The notes under the pieces are model-generated. The model worked only from the letters and a program-made list of their open reading frames with translations, had not been told where the DNA came from and did no database searches. A stretch of DNA of 64,000 nucleotides from Basidiobolus meristosporus CBS 931.73 (lineage: Eukaryota; Basidiobolomycota; Basidiobolomycetes; Basidiobolales; Basidiobolaceae), in NCBI GenBank assembly GCA_002104905.1, contig MCFE01000075.1, positions 1 through 64,000 of the forward strand, written 5' to 3'. A program made the translations under genes and the position numbers. Below, piece after piece: positions 26,989-37,527 of this stretch. The stretch's first letter is position 1. Each line of letters starts with the position of its first letter.

Positions 26989-27518
26989 ATATTCTTAACA
27001 TCCCAAATCTACACTCCTTCGATGTATACTTATATCTGTGACTCAATAAATTGAACAAGCTACATGCAGATTAGATCGCTGGGCTTTATCAGCATTGGCC
27101 TCTCAAATTTGAAGTGATTTGGTGAAAATATCAAATAAATGAATCACAATTGTCAAATCCCTTTGTATACAATCCATTTTACTCGACAAGACGATATTTT
27201 CATGCCGAATTGGGGTGCAATCCAATTGATCTAATTTAGTACATCGTCACTACCTAACCATGTAGCTTACTAGTGTTGATAAATTACCCTGTAAGTGAAG
27301 GTATAACGTATTAGTTAACTACACTGGTGTTTGGGTATACACGTCTCACCAAGCCCAATGTTCCTTTGAGTGGCTTCTAAATCCCATCAGTCTACATCAA
27401 GCAACATACATCCATAATATCAATATAGATTATTTTTCCAACCCTTGATTCCAGGTATTTGAAACTACGCGAGTTATCCCCTTTCATCCTATAGTCTTTT
27501 ATCCTTTCCAGTGCGGCC
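26989..27518. other. Intergenic, AT-rich
   Basis: The 3' region of the helicase gene and the promoter of the Ras GEF gene. No reading frame or element recognised. Confidence 0.5.
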
Positions 27519-30500
27519 ATGCAAGGGTTTGAAAATCACTTACAAAGTGCCGCCTCCCAATTTTCTAATGGCGATTTGAAGGTATCCCTCCAAACCCTGA
27601 TATCACCTCTTTAGGGCTCATAGTAATTTCTCTTTCTGCCTGTTTAACCTGATTTAGGATGCGTATTTAAGCTACCTATTTGCTGCGCAATCCTTGCTGA
27701 GCAAACTCTCGACGGAAATCGTATTCGAAGATAACAGTAAGTGTGCAGTCCCCACCCATTCACTTGATGAAAGCAAGCTTGACCTGTATGTACTCACTTA
27801 TCCAAGACAGGATCAGTACACAGCCTGAATACGTGCAAAGTCTTTTCTCCATATCCGCCAAGTGCTTGCGGTCAGCTGAGGACATCGTCTGCAACCGATG
27901 TGTGTACTCACCATCCACACACCCTTTAGTGGAAGAAGAGAGAGAGAGAGAAAGCGAGATAATGGATACGCCGCTATCAGCTTCCCCTAATATCATTACC
28001 GTGGAGACTACTTTGCCACTGATACCTTTATCCCCTTTAACCCAAATGTCCATAATCCATTCGAGCTCGTTAGCCTCTGCGAGCCAGAAGCTAACCCTCG
28101 CCAAACGTTCAAAGACCCCCGTAGGATTGCCTACCTTGAGAAGGCTGACAGAGGACGTTCGTATTCAACGGGGCAAATTAGACTCTGTCAACAAACAAGT
28201 TAAATCGGTGGCGAATGCAGTGATTTGTAATTGGAATCCAGATGCTGTAGCAAAGCAGTTGACCATCATCGAGGCGCAGCTTTTCTCGAAGTTATCCGTT
28301 CGAAAGGATTTCCTCGCGGCCAAACCACGAGCAAGCAAGATTCAAGGCTGCGTTGATTTCCACCGGTACATCACCAACAGTGTGATCCATCAGATCATCG
28401 CTGGCTCCGAAGTCAACCATTCCGAATCTCGAGAATACCCTCGAGATTACATCATCGCCCACATCATCCGTGTTGCATATCTTCTACTGCATGTTTACCG
28501 TAATTTCAGTGGATTTGCTGCCATCATCAAGGCCTTGACGTCCCCAGAGGTGAGGCGTCTAAGAAAGTGCTGGAAAAAGGTGCCGAGCAAGACGAAAGAG
28601 ATGCTGAAAGACCTTAGCCGACACATCAAGGAAGAAAACGGATTCCGCTCGTATCACGAGGCCTTGTCGTACAAGCTGAGTGAGGTCAAAGAGTTTGGGC
28701 CTGGGTTAGTGGTAATTCCTTGGATGGAAAGACACTTGGAAAAGCTGGAGGCAGTATTGAAATCGTACTCGACCGGGCGGCCATCGGACGGGAAAGCATT
28801 TGATCCTAGCTCGCACCTATCCGAGCCAGGCGCACGAAAGCTCGAGGCAATCTTGTTCACGGTGGAGCAATGTCAAGGAAATCCTTCCGAAGATAGGTTT
28901 GCACCGGATAGAGCGAAACCCGCAAGAAGGAGAACTTTCATGGAGATCGACGGGGCCAAATCTCAGATTGCATTGCCTTCGAACCTACTCGACATTGGAG
29001 GCACTGATCTTGGACTTCACCATTGGCTTGTATCGCGCGTCTATCTCACAAGATATCAACTGTGGGAGGAGAGTCTGGAATACGAGTCCCCGGCATTTGG
29101 CGAGCTTGTTCCTACTTTTGTGAAGGAAAATGGCCAAACTCTCGTCGAGTCTCATCACCTGGGCCGCGAGACAGATACCGCTCATTTTGAAGACGTGGGC
29201 CAATTCAACGACTACTTCCCATCAGAGGGCAATCGATCTGCGTTGGACCTAGACAGAATGGAGTCTGTGGATGAGTTCCTATCGTTTCTGGATCAGGACT
29301 TGATTGAATCATCTACGCCCAATACTTCTGTCCCTCCCGCGCAACACAACGGCTTTTGGGATGACGAACTCCCCCCAGCGAGTCCCACGTTAACTCAAAC
29401 ACCCGATAGATTCTTTACCCCCAACGAAAAGGTGTTTGACGATTCCCAGTTCAAATTGGACACCCCCACTCCTCGCAATAGCATCCTCTTCAACTCAGTG
29501 AAGCCTTCATCCGATTTTTCCAGTGTGTTACAAGGTAGCGCCATTTTGTTGAAGTCCAGATTCCCACGTCCTAACTACGTTTTATTAGACGAGTACGATG
29601 ATTCGGCAAGCGCAAGCCCTCTACCATTTCAGCGGGGTGAGGGCACTTGATTCCAGTGTTGCGGATGCCTCTGTTGCATCCACTAATGGAGTCGACTCTC
29701 AGCCTCTCTCTGCGATGTCAGATCCCGCTGTCGAGCAGTCGGACATAATAGAGAATCGTACTAATGGGCATTTGGTAGTCTCTGAACCCAAGGCTCAAGA
29801 GCCACAAACCGATGTTTTTCAGGAGCCTGTTACTACATCCAAAGCACTCGGTATGAACGGTGATCAATCACCACCGACTTACATCGAATCTTCAACCGGT
29901 GAGCCGATTATCACCAATGGGATTGAGAAGGGTGAGCACAGTCGAGATAGCTCGAATCAGGAGGCTGTGTCTGCTAATGCGCCATCTCTTGAGCCCAACT
30001 CCATTTCTGATCAAGAGCCAGATGTTGTAATTGTAAGCAGTGAACCGGAGAACAAGGGACCAGATGTAGATGTTCGCAGTGAATCTGAGGATGAGAGACC
30101 AGATTTAGTTGATGTAAGCAGTGAATCCGAGGACAAGAGACCAGTAGATGGCGGCTTGGATGAATACAACTTGCATCCACACACAACTGTGTCTAGCAAC
30201 GGCCAACTAACTGACGACAGTGATCATAACCTCCTCAAGATATCTATGCACGAAGATCACCAACCGAACAGCAAAGATCCCTTGCTGGAAAGCCATAGCT
30301 CCTTGGCCGACAGCCTACCTGAAACTCCGATAAATCCTAAAGCAGGGCCGGTGATCATGGGTGAATTTCCAGACGACGGAAACAGCTCCGAAGAAGAGCC
30401 ACGGAAGTTCTTATCATTAGAGAAATTGATCCAGCTCAATGAGTCAAGCTACGCGGACGAGAAAAGCGATGGAGACACCTCCATCACGGTTACCGACGAA

Positions 30501-30551
30501 GAAATCGAAGTCTCCAAACCCAACGAGGATGGTGGCAGCGCAGGTCAGTAG
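27519..30551 (+). CDS. Ras guanine-nucleotide exchange factor with helical (MIT-like) N terminus
   Basis: Exons 27519-27581, 27658-27736, 27807-29592 and 29657-30551 give about 940 residues. The last acceptor could also be at 29632, which adds 8 residues. Residues 1-75 form a three-helix pattern (GDLKDAYLSYLFAAQSLLSKL) typical of MIT domains, which bind ESCRT-III tails. A RasGEF (CDC25) domain lies at about 190-400: AVAKQLTIIEAQLFSKLSV, CVDFHRYITNSVIHQII and FSGFAAIIKALTSPEVRRL. It would load Ras-type GTPases with GTP. No classical RasGEF-N module was seen. The C-terminal 330 residues are acidic and Ser-rich, probably disordered, with short tandem repeats. The combination points to Ras or Rap signalling on endosomes, but that is inference. 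Confidence 0.82.
30009..30150 (+). repeat. Coding tandem repeats in the Ras GEF tail
   Basis: About three diverged copies of a 45-48-bp unit encode variants of DV.V.SSESEDKRP (SSEPENKGP, RSESEDERP, SSESEDKRP). The repeats lie in the acidic tail and were probably made by local slippage. Confidence 0.65.
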
Positions 30552-30742
30552 CTCTCGGCTATCGTAATCCGCGCATATCTGCCATCCGATAACCCATATA
30601 CCATCCTTTATGCCATCCTCCCTGCCTTTTTGTCACATTATGTACGTGTATAAACCTTTCCATGATTATTCTTATTTACGAGGTCATTTATTGTTGTGAA
30701 AATAAATCTTGTGGATGATATCGGGTTCCGTTTATCCCTGCT

Positions 30743-32074
30743 TCAGCCTCCCAGGTGGATGGACAAGCTAACCCGTACATCATCAGCATTGAGTTTGCTG
30801 CGAATGTTGAATCCAACCCCGATCGCAACTGATACCACGGGGACTGTGCGATTGGTTCCTATACCAAACAACATGTCTACTTCTCCATTGGAGTCAGCGC
30901 GAAGTTTGATTGCAGTCCGATTACTCAGCTGCCAAGCACCCCCCACACGTAACACATCGGTGTGCTCTGGGTCCTTGTCGTGATCGAGAGCATGCACAAA
31001 TTCTCCTGCCAACGTGACTGCTCTTCCATAATAGAGCACCTTGTGCAAATAGCCTCCTACCAAACGGGGCTTTCCACCGGCAGAAAGGAGATCCAATGCC
31101 GATACACTGATGTTATATTGGTTTGGCTGTTAAACAAGTGTTGGTCAGAGATCAGGATTCAACCAGAGAAATAAATTCGTTCAACGTACCATTTCAGAGC
31201 CGTTCAGACTGCTGAACACTTCACTGCTGTATACTCCAACTACATCGACTTTCCGGATGCTTTCAAATGAGTCGGCCCCATGGAACGCGACAGCTTTAAA
31301 AATATCATCCTCAGCGTGAAGTCGACAACCAAGTTGGATTTTCTCATCCCTATAAACCATCCAGCCGCCCATAGTGCCTTTCATAGGATTATATGATGTC
31401 TCCAATGCAACATTCTTGTGCTTAAAGCCCCCTGCGAGTTCGATATCATATGCGTCAGTCCGGCTCTCCGCTATAAACTGCCCAGTCTTTCCTCGTAAGG
31501 CCAGATAATTCTTCTGGGTAGTGAGATCCCCATAACTGCAAAGATAAGCGTTGGTATTAAGGGTCGGGGCCCAGCCATAGAAACAGATTACCTTAATATG
31601 AAGGACTGAGCGCTGCTGGTACTAAGAAACAATCTCAAAGCAGATAGACCATCCCCTATACTAACGTTATACGAGAGTTTGGTAAGTAAAGCTACTACGC
31701 ACCAAGCGACAACCGAATAATCTATAGACCATATGTAAGATTTCCCTATGCTCTGTGCCTTTTGGTTAAAGTATTTAGCCCCAACCTCCTAAAGTACATC
31801 AAGAAAGAAACATGACCGTGAATAAAGGCATCTTGCAACAAAAAAACCACCACGTTTCCCGTACCACTCCTGGCTCAGGGTTAAGAGAAAACCCGATACT
31901 GGTATCATTATAATGGCCATCGAGACATCGCCCGATCTCTCTAGTCAACAGATCAAACTGACTCAGATATCTAAAAGAGCTTGGTTAGTCCTGCATATGA
32001 AGTGTAGCGAAACACAGCGGTTACTTCGTCTTCGGCGTCGGGAAGACCGGAAAGTCGAATATGGAATTTATCAT
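30743..32074 (-). CDS. Porin-like beta-barrel protein (VDAC/Tom40 superfamily, divergent; 6 exons)
   Basis: Exons 32074-32025, 31970-31865, 31788-31703, 31660-31592, 31535-31190 and 31126-30743 give 346 residues. There is no signal peptide and no helical membrane segment. Instead, alternating hydrophobic strands run through the sequence. The last 120 residues (GGYLHKVL, TLAGEFVHAL, LRVGGAWQLSNRTAIKLRAD, LFGIGTN, VSVAIGVGFN, VRVSLSIHLG) follow the strand pattern of the C-terminal half of mitochondrial porin. The N terminus (SIFDFPVFPTPKTKYLSQFD) is unlike the usual porin helix. An outer mitochondrial membrane channel or assembly factor is the best guess. Whether it is VDAC, Tom40 or another member is open. 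The fold assignment rests on pattern, not on a search. Confidence 0.6.
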
Positions 32075-33023
32075 TTCAACAGGTAAACTGACGAATACCC
32101 AACCCAAGCCTGATACCCAACCATCCGCATGAATTATTAGCAACCTTATCCATAACCGGTTATTGTTGGATGTGGGGATGGCATTAAGGTAAAACGAATA
32201 CGGGCAAGTGATATGGGCAACTGATACGTGGTTGAATTAGAGTAGGCTTATCGAGTGATCATGTTGGTGTACTACATTAGATAACTGATCATGATTCGGT
32301 CTGATAAGCCTTATCTCGATTCTTATTCATATGAAAGCTTGACAGGTGATTCTCAAATGTCAACCTCTTCACACCCATTGGCTACATGTCATTAACTGTC
32401 ATAGCTCCTCTCCAACTAGGTATACCGACAGTGGTAATGACCAGCACTCCATTTTCTGGATCCATATAGTCGCACCATTTGCTTCTAATAACGCAACTAT
32501 TCTATTGGCCTCACTTTGGCATGCGATATGTCGTTTTGGGCAAATGATTTGAAATGTCACATGGTATTTATCCGACAGTCATTCTAAGGGGGGGGGAGTG
32601 GGGAATAGGAGTGAGGGCTCTATCTCTTGCGAAACCCACTGAGCTTAAAGCCCACTGTTTGCTTTTGCATGGTTAACGTTTGTAGAACAGGCTCGTGTTA
32701 CCCCAGCATAACGTAACGAATCGGACTGCCTGAACCCTACTAAGGATCCGACGGCGACCCTTTGAAGGCAGCCCTTTTTTGCCATATGAGTTGCCAAATT
32801 GCATTACGCTTCATATTGCAACCGATACAATGCACCGATGGAATGCTGAACATCGGATCCAGTGATTTTATCCAAGTTGGTCATGGTGACCTGCCAATGG
32901 CACACCCAATGATTGATTCCCATTTTCCCTGCCTTTTCCAATATAAGCCGCGGCGATTTCTTACTGTCCAGCTATCCTCCGTTGGTTCGCCTGACAAACC
33001 CTCTTACACAACTATCCATCACA
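32075..33023. other. Divergent promoter region between porin-like and PGDH genes
   Basis: 950 bp without a credible reading frame between two divergent genes. A run of nine G lies at about 32588-32596. No other element recognised. Confidence 0.5.
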
Positions 33024-34382
33024 ATGCTCAGCGATAGCTTCACCCAGCACTTTCAAAATAACACCACCCAGTTTAAGCAACTCAGACCCTTAAACAGTGG
33101 TGATATTAAAATTTTGTTGCTTGAGAATGTCAACACCGCCGCCGTTGAAATGCTGACTAAGCAAGGCTACCAGGTATACCTACTCTATTTCCCCTCACGC
33201 AGCTACACGAGATACTAATGCACTTCATCGACCTAGGTTGAGCATCACACCAAAGCGCTACCCGAGGATGTGTTGATTGAGAAAATCCGCGATGTCAGCG
33301 CCATTGGTATTAGAAGCAAGACCAAGCTTAGCGCAAAAATTCTGAAGGAAGCCAAGAAGCTTCTTGTCATTGGTTGTTTCTGCATCGGAACCAATCAAGT
33401 TGATCTTGATGCCGCCACTAAACAGGGAATCGCTGTGTTCAACTCTCCATTCAGCAACAGCCGTAGTGTTGCTGAGATGGTCATCTCTAATATTATTGCC
33501 CTGGCAAGACAGTTCGGCGATCGCAACAGGGAAATGCACCAAGGTGTCTGGAACAAGGTCTCCGCTAACTGCTATGAGATCCGTGGCAAGAAGCTTGGTA
33601 TTGTCGGTTACGGTCATATTGGTTCGCAACTTAGCGTGTTGGCGGAATCCATGGGAATGCAAGTGATCTTCTATGATGTTCTTCAATTGATGCCCCTCGG
33701 TACCGCGAGAAACTGCAGCTCTCTTAATGAGCTTCTGGAAAGCGCCGATTTTGTTACCCTACATGTTCCCGAAACACCAGAAACCAAGAACATGATTGGC
33801 AAACAAGAGTTGGCTAGGATGCGCAAGGGATCCTATTTGATCAACGCCAGTCGTGGAACAGTTGTGGATCTCCCAGAGTTGGCTGCTGCATTGAAGTCTG
33901 GCCATTTGTCTGGCTCGGCTGTTGATGTGTTCCCTCAAGAGCCTCGTGCTAATGGAGAGGGCTTCACCAACGTGCTCCAAGGCTGCCCTAATACTATTCT
34001 CTCGCCCCATATCGGCGGTTCCACCGAGGAAGCACAGTCCATGATCGGCGTTGAGGTTGCTAGTGCTATTATTAAGTATGTTAACTACGGTACCAGTCTT
34101 GGAGCCGTGAACTTCCCACAAGTTGATCTACGTGCCATCAGCGCTAACGAATCCAAGATCATCCGTGTCATCCATACCCATCACAACGTTCCAGGTGTGT
34201 TGAAACAGGTCAACAATATCCTGGCCAACCACAACGTTGAGAAACAGATTTGTGATTCTACTGGAGATATTGCTTATCTTATGGCTGATCTGACGATCAG
34301 TGAGGGTGAAGAAGACTTGCATAGACTCTACGAGAGAGTAGCTGCCACTCCTGAGACCATCATGACTCGCGTCTTATATTAA
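33024..34382 (+). CDS. D-3-phosphoglycerate dehydrogenase (2 exons)
   Basis: Exons 33024-33173 and 33237-34382 give 431 residues. The enzyme oxidises 3-phosphoglycerate to 3-phosphohydroxypyruvate with NAD+, the first step of serine synthesis in the cytosol. The Rossmann motif GIVGYGHIGSQLSVLAESMG lies near residue 165. The catalytic region shows SRGTVVDLPELAAAL and the HIGGSTEEAQ histidine near residue 305. A C-terminal ACT domain (RVIHTHHNVPGVLKQVNNIL) from about 355 is the serine-sensing part. Length and layout match SerA and yeast Ser3/Ser33, so feedback inhibition by serine is likely. Exon 1 contains the first strand KILLLENV. Confidence 0.95.
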
Positions 34383-34581
34383 TCCATGCGAGCCCGCCCC
34401 TTACTCAGCGCTTCTACCAGCCTTCCTACCAGCACAATGTTTGGCTGGCTTATAAATTGTATAGACATTAATGACCTATCCCGACGATACGTGTCAATCC
34501 CCTAAATTTAGATGATTATGGTCCAAGCAACGCATCTTTTAATAAATAGCCATGTCATTATATTTAGCATATACTTCAACA

Positions 34582-36028
34582 TCAGTAGTCTTGATTCTTC
34601 TCAACCGTGTACAACTTCTCGATCTCTTCAACCAGATTCTTCAAGTGCAGCTCATTGTCCTCGAAGTTGCTCAAGAAATACACCTCGCAAATCGCCTCGG
34701 TGCATTCCTTTTCGAACTCGCTCACTACCAAGGTGATGGCCATCTCCTTGATAAACGGAAATCTCACGGTAAACACATGTTGCTCCGTAACAGACCAACT
34801 AAACGAAACTTACGTTGGACTCAAACTGAAATCCGGTTCCAGACGAAATTCCCTCCGCTGGGCTCAATCTGAATAGCTTTCGAAGGGGCGATAGAGGGAC
34901 CTTCACTTTGGCGGAAGATCCAGCAAGGTCGCAGGTTCTGAGGAACGTTTTGACACACTAAATAAATAATCGGGTTGGTGTCATTTGCGCTGCGGGCTGG
35001 AGTATGATGAAGGGCCGCTTTACCTGATGAACAAGATACAGTCCGAATTCATGACGTGTGCTCAACATTTTCCCGGTACCTGGGCTTGGGAAATTGACTG
35101 TAACCGCTACGATATACTAAGTGCGAAGTAATTTTAGCGTCATGCTCAGATGGGGCACTTCGTGAGGAAAATCACCTGGGTAAATAATGGCGGTGTCAGT
35201 GCCAAATCCACACGCACTGCTGAGAATGGTTCGAGCGTAATGGATTCCGAGACACACTTGGAGGTAATGCTAGTTTCAAATACGGGAGCAATACTACTTG
35301 AATGCATTAGATTTGAGTAAAAAACCTGAAATGGCTGGGATGGATAGCCGAATACTTACCTTATGGTCGAAGATGGCTTCGGTGGCAATGTGTAAGTACT
35401 GGACTTCATGTGTTCCAAGTCGAAAGGCGCCTACTCGAACAATCTTAGTACAATGCCATCAATAAGTTTGAATAGAAATTGTCCACCTCCTCTTCAGCGT
35501 TACGAGGCTTAAACTCGATCTGGCAGAGCGCTTTAGAAACCGGGATTTGACTGGTATTGCTTAAAATAAGAGCAAGACAGGGCTTCCCTTCTTCATCAGT
35601 GACTACGGTCTCTGGAATGTGATAGGAGTCTCGAAATTAATGAACAGCTCCTGAAAAAGTAGCTTGACAAGAATTACTTGTGCGAACACTAATTCGTAAG
35701 AAATGCTCCATCACGGAATTCATGGTTTGGGTCATTTCCAAGCTTTGTCGTAGGTTGGTCGCCATAGTCTGAGTCCGAAGAGAAAAGTTAGCGTGAAGAA
35801 ATGGTCAACGAAAGCATACTTCTGACTCATACTGTGTAAACTGTTCCCATGGTACTTTGCATTCCCTCAATACTTTGCGCCATGACAGAGGCGACATTGT
35901 TTCTGTTTGAAATAGATCAAACAGTTTTAATTCACGTCAACACGAACGGTAGAAGCTCAAACTTACAAAGGGGAGCTACCCTTGGATTCGTCCTTGACGT
36001 TATCACTTTGCTCTTGTGGAGAGGACAT
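34582..36028 (-). CDS. Unrecognised protein, coiled-coil start plus beta-rich body (9 exons)
   Basis: Exons 36028-35967, 35902-35833, 35768-35678, 35602-35487, 35443-35360, 35256-35176, 35116-35024, 34957-34814 and 34746-34582 give one frame of 301 residues. The consistent splicing supports a real gene. Residues 1-70 are polar, then a Met/Gln-rich helix (MAQSIEGMQSTMGTVYTTM) continuing to about 68. The rest alternates short hydrophobic strands (PCLALILSNTSQIPVS, AVRVDLALTPP, VAVTVNFPSPG) like a beta sandwich and ends in a helix (LKNLVEEIEKLY). No signal peptide or membrane segment. I do not recognise the family. It is probably a subunit of a cytosolic complex. Confidence 0.6.
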
Positions 36029-36594
36029 GTCTGGCTTGTACTTTTCCACCTAGCCCGGTGTCCTTAAGTATCCATGACCAAAAAAAACCAGCCCTATCAA
36101 CTTATCCATATATGCATACAAATATGCATCATCATATTTAATGAGTTTTCCTGTTTACTCGAATTGATGTTTTAGTTGTTTATGTAAAAAAAAAGTCAGA
36201 AGGTTTCAGTGTTTGTTCGTAACAAGGTAGGAGCCAAACACATAGTATCACCGTCTTTCCTCACGAAGAGGAATGAGTAATCAACTTGAAACATTCATCA
36301 TGAGTGTTGAACTTCTAAATAGAAGGACATTAACATCGCTACAAAGATTGCACCTTAGGCTTATATTGGTATTGGCAAAATATGGGACGATTTTGATCTA
36401 TTCTTCATAGCCAAAAAAATCTAGCCTCACTAAATCGCTGTCGTTCCGGACGACCTGCATATTCTGTTTCCTACAGAAACCTCGGTCCCACATGCAAGAT
36501 AAACTAGAATTACATTAACCGCGAAATCTGCATATCAACTCGCTTTTATTTACAGGGATTTTCTATGGCTGCTAAAATTCTACATATATACACA
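36029..36594. other. Intergenic, AT-rich
   Basis: Nothing recognised beyond promoter and 3' sequence of the neighbours. Poly-A and poly-T tracts occur near 36185 and 36414. Confidence 0.5.
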
Positions 36595-37152
36595 TTATGA
36601 CAAACTTAAATGAATATCTTGATTACATGAGTTACAAAGATATCTTACACTCGAAAAATTTACTGGGCCACAGCTAGAGGGGGTTTTGCGAGATCTGAAC
36701 AGCTTACGTACGATAAGTGTAAGCTTCCGAGCAAACCCGGTCTTCTCTTTCGCATGAACAGACACACTGGCCTGGCAATTGGGACAAAACGCAACGATAG
36801 GCGTATGCTTGGGTAGGGCTATGATTTCATATTCGGTAGGTCGTCGCTCCTGATCCAAGACTTCGTAAGAGTGTCTATTCTCTCCAGCGCCGATAACGTA
36901 GGGTGGAGGATATTGGCTTGAATCGGTTCGGGTGGGGAATAAAGATGGCAGCTCACTAGCATTGGGCCAGCCAGTTGTCGAATCTTCGGAGGTTCTTAAG
37001 ACGGAACCTAGTCGAGCTCGTGCTATTGGCGACTTGATGGATGGTTCTGGTTCGATATCCTCACGGGCTATGCAGTCGAATGTGGACGTAGGCTTGTAAT
37101 GTACACTCCTGTCTACACTGACCTGATCCAAAGGGTGGTTTTGTGTGTCCAT
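36595..37152 (-). CDS. Small cysteine-pair protein with PPxY motif (LITAF-like, tentative)
   Basis: A single-exon frame of 185 residues from ATG 37152. The first 140 residues are low-complexity and polar, with a PPPY motif (QYPPPYVIG), a docking site for WW-domain ubiquitin ligases. The end carries two CxxC pairs (FCPNCQASV and YLCNSCNQDI) about 45 residues apart with an amphipathic basic segment between them. This is the layout of LITAF/SIMPLE proteins, which fold a zinc ribbon on endosomal membranes and bind Nedd4 ligases. The middle is less hydrophobic than usual, so the call is a hypothesis. Confidence 0.5.
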   Translation of the reverse strand: MDTQNHPLDQVSVDRSVHYKPTSTFDCIAREDIEPEPSIKSPIARARLGSVLRTSEDSTTGWPNASELPSLFPTRTDSSQYPPPYVIGAGENRHSYEVLDQERRPTEYEIIALPKHTPIVAFCPNCQASVSVHAKEKTGFARKLTLIVRKLFRSRKTPSSCGPVNFSSVRYLCNSCNQDIHLSLS

Positions 37153-37527
37153 GTCCGACCAGCTTAACAAAGAATAGCTCGATTGCCCACATTTGTGTTC
37201 CTCTGGTTATAAAGAATATGTGTGGGTTTGGGCACCAACGATTGGCTCTTACCTGATTGGACAAAATATACAGCCATCTCATGGTCAATTTACGTTATTT
37301 GACACAAATCTTCTCAAAACGAGACCGAGGTTCGATGTTATCGCTATTTCAGCATCCTCAAAAGGAAGGCAGGAAAAAGTATACCGTTCCTTTTGGGCTC
37401 CAGTTGCTACTTAGGGCGAGTCAAAAATTCACGGAAATGGAGTTTATTCATTGATGATGTGTGAGATGGGAGATGAACAACGCTGTGTGGCTAATGGACT
37501 TGAAACAATCAGCTTGCCCACTCGGAT

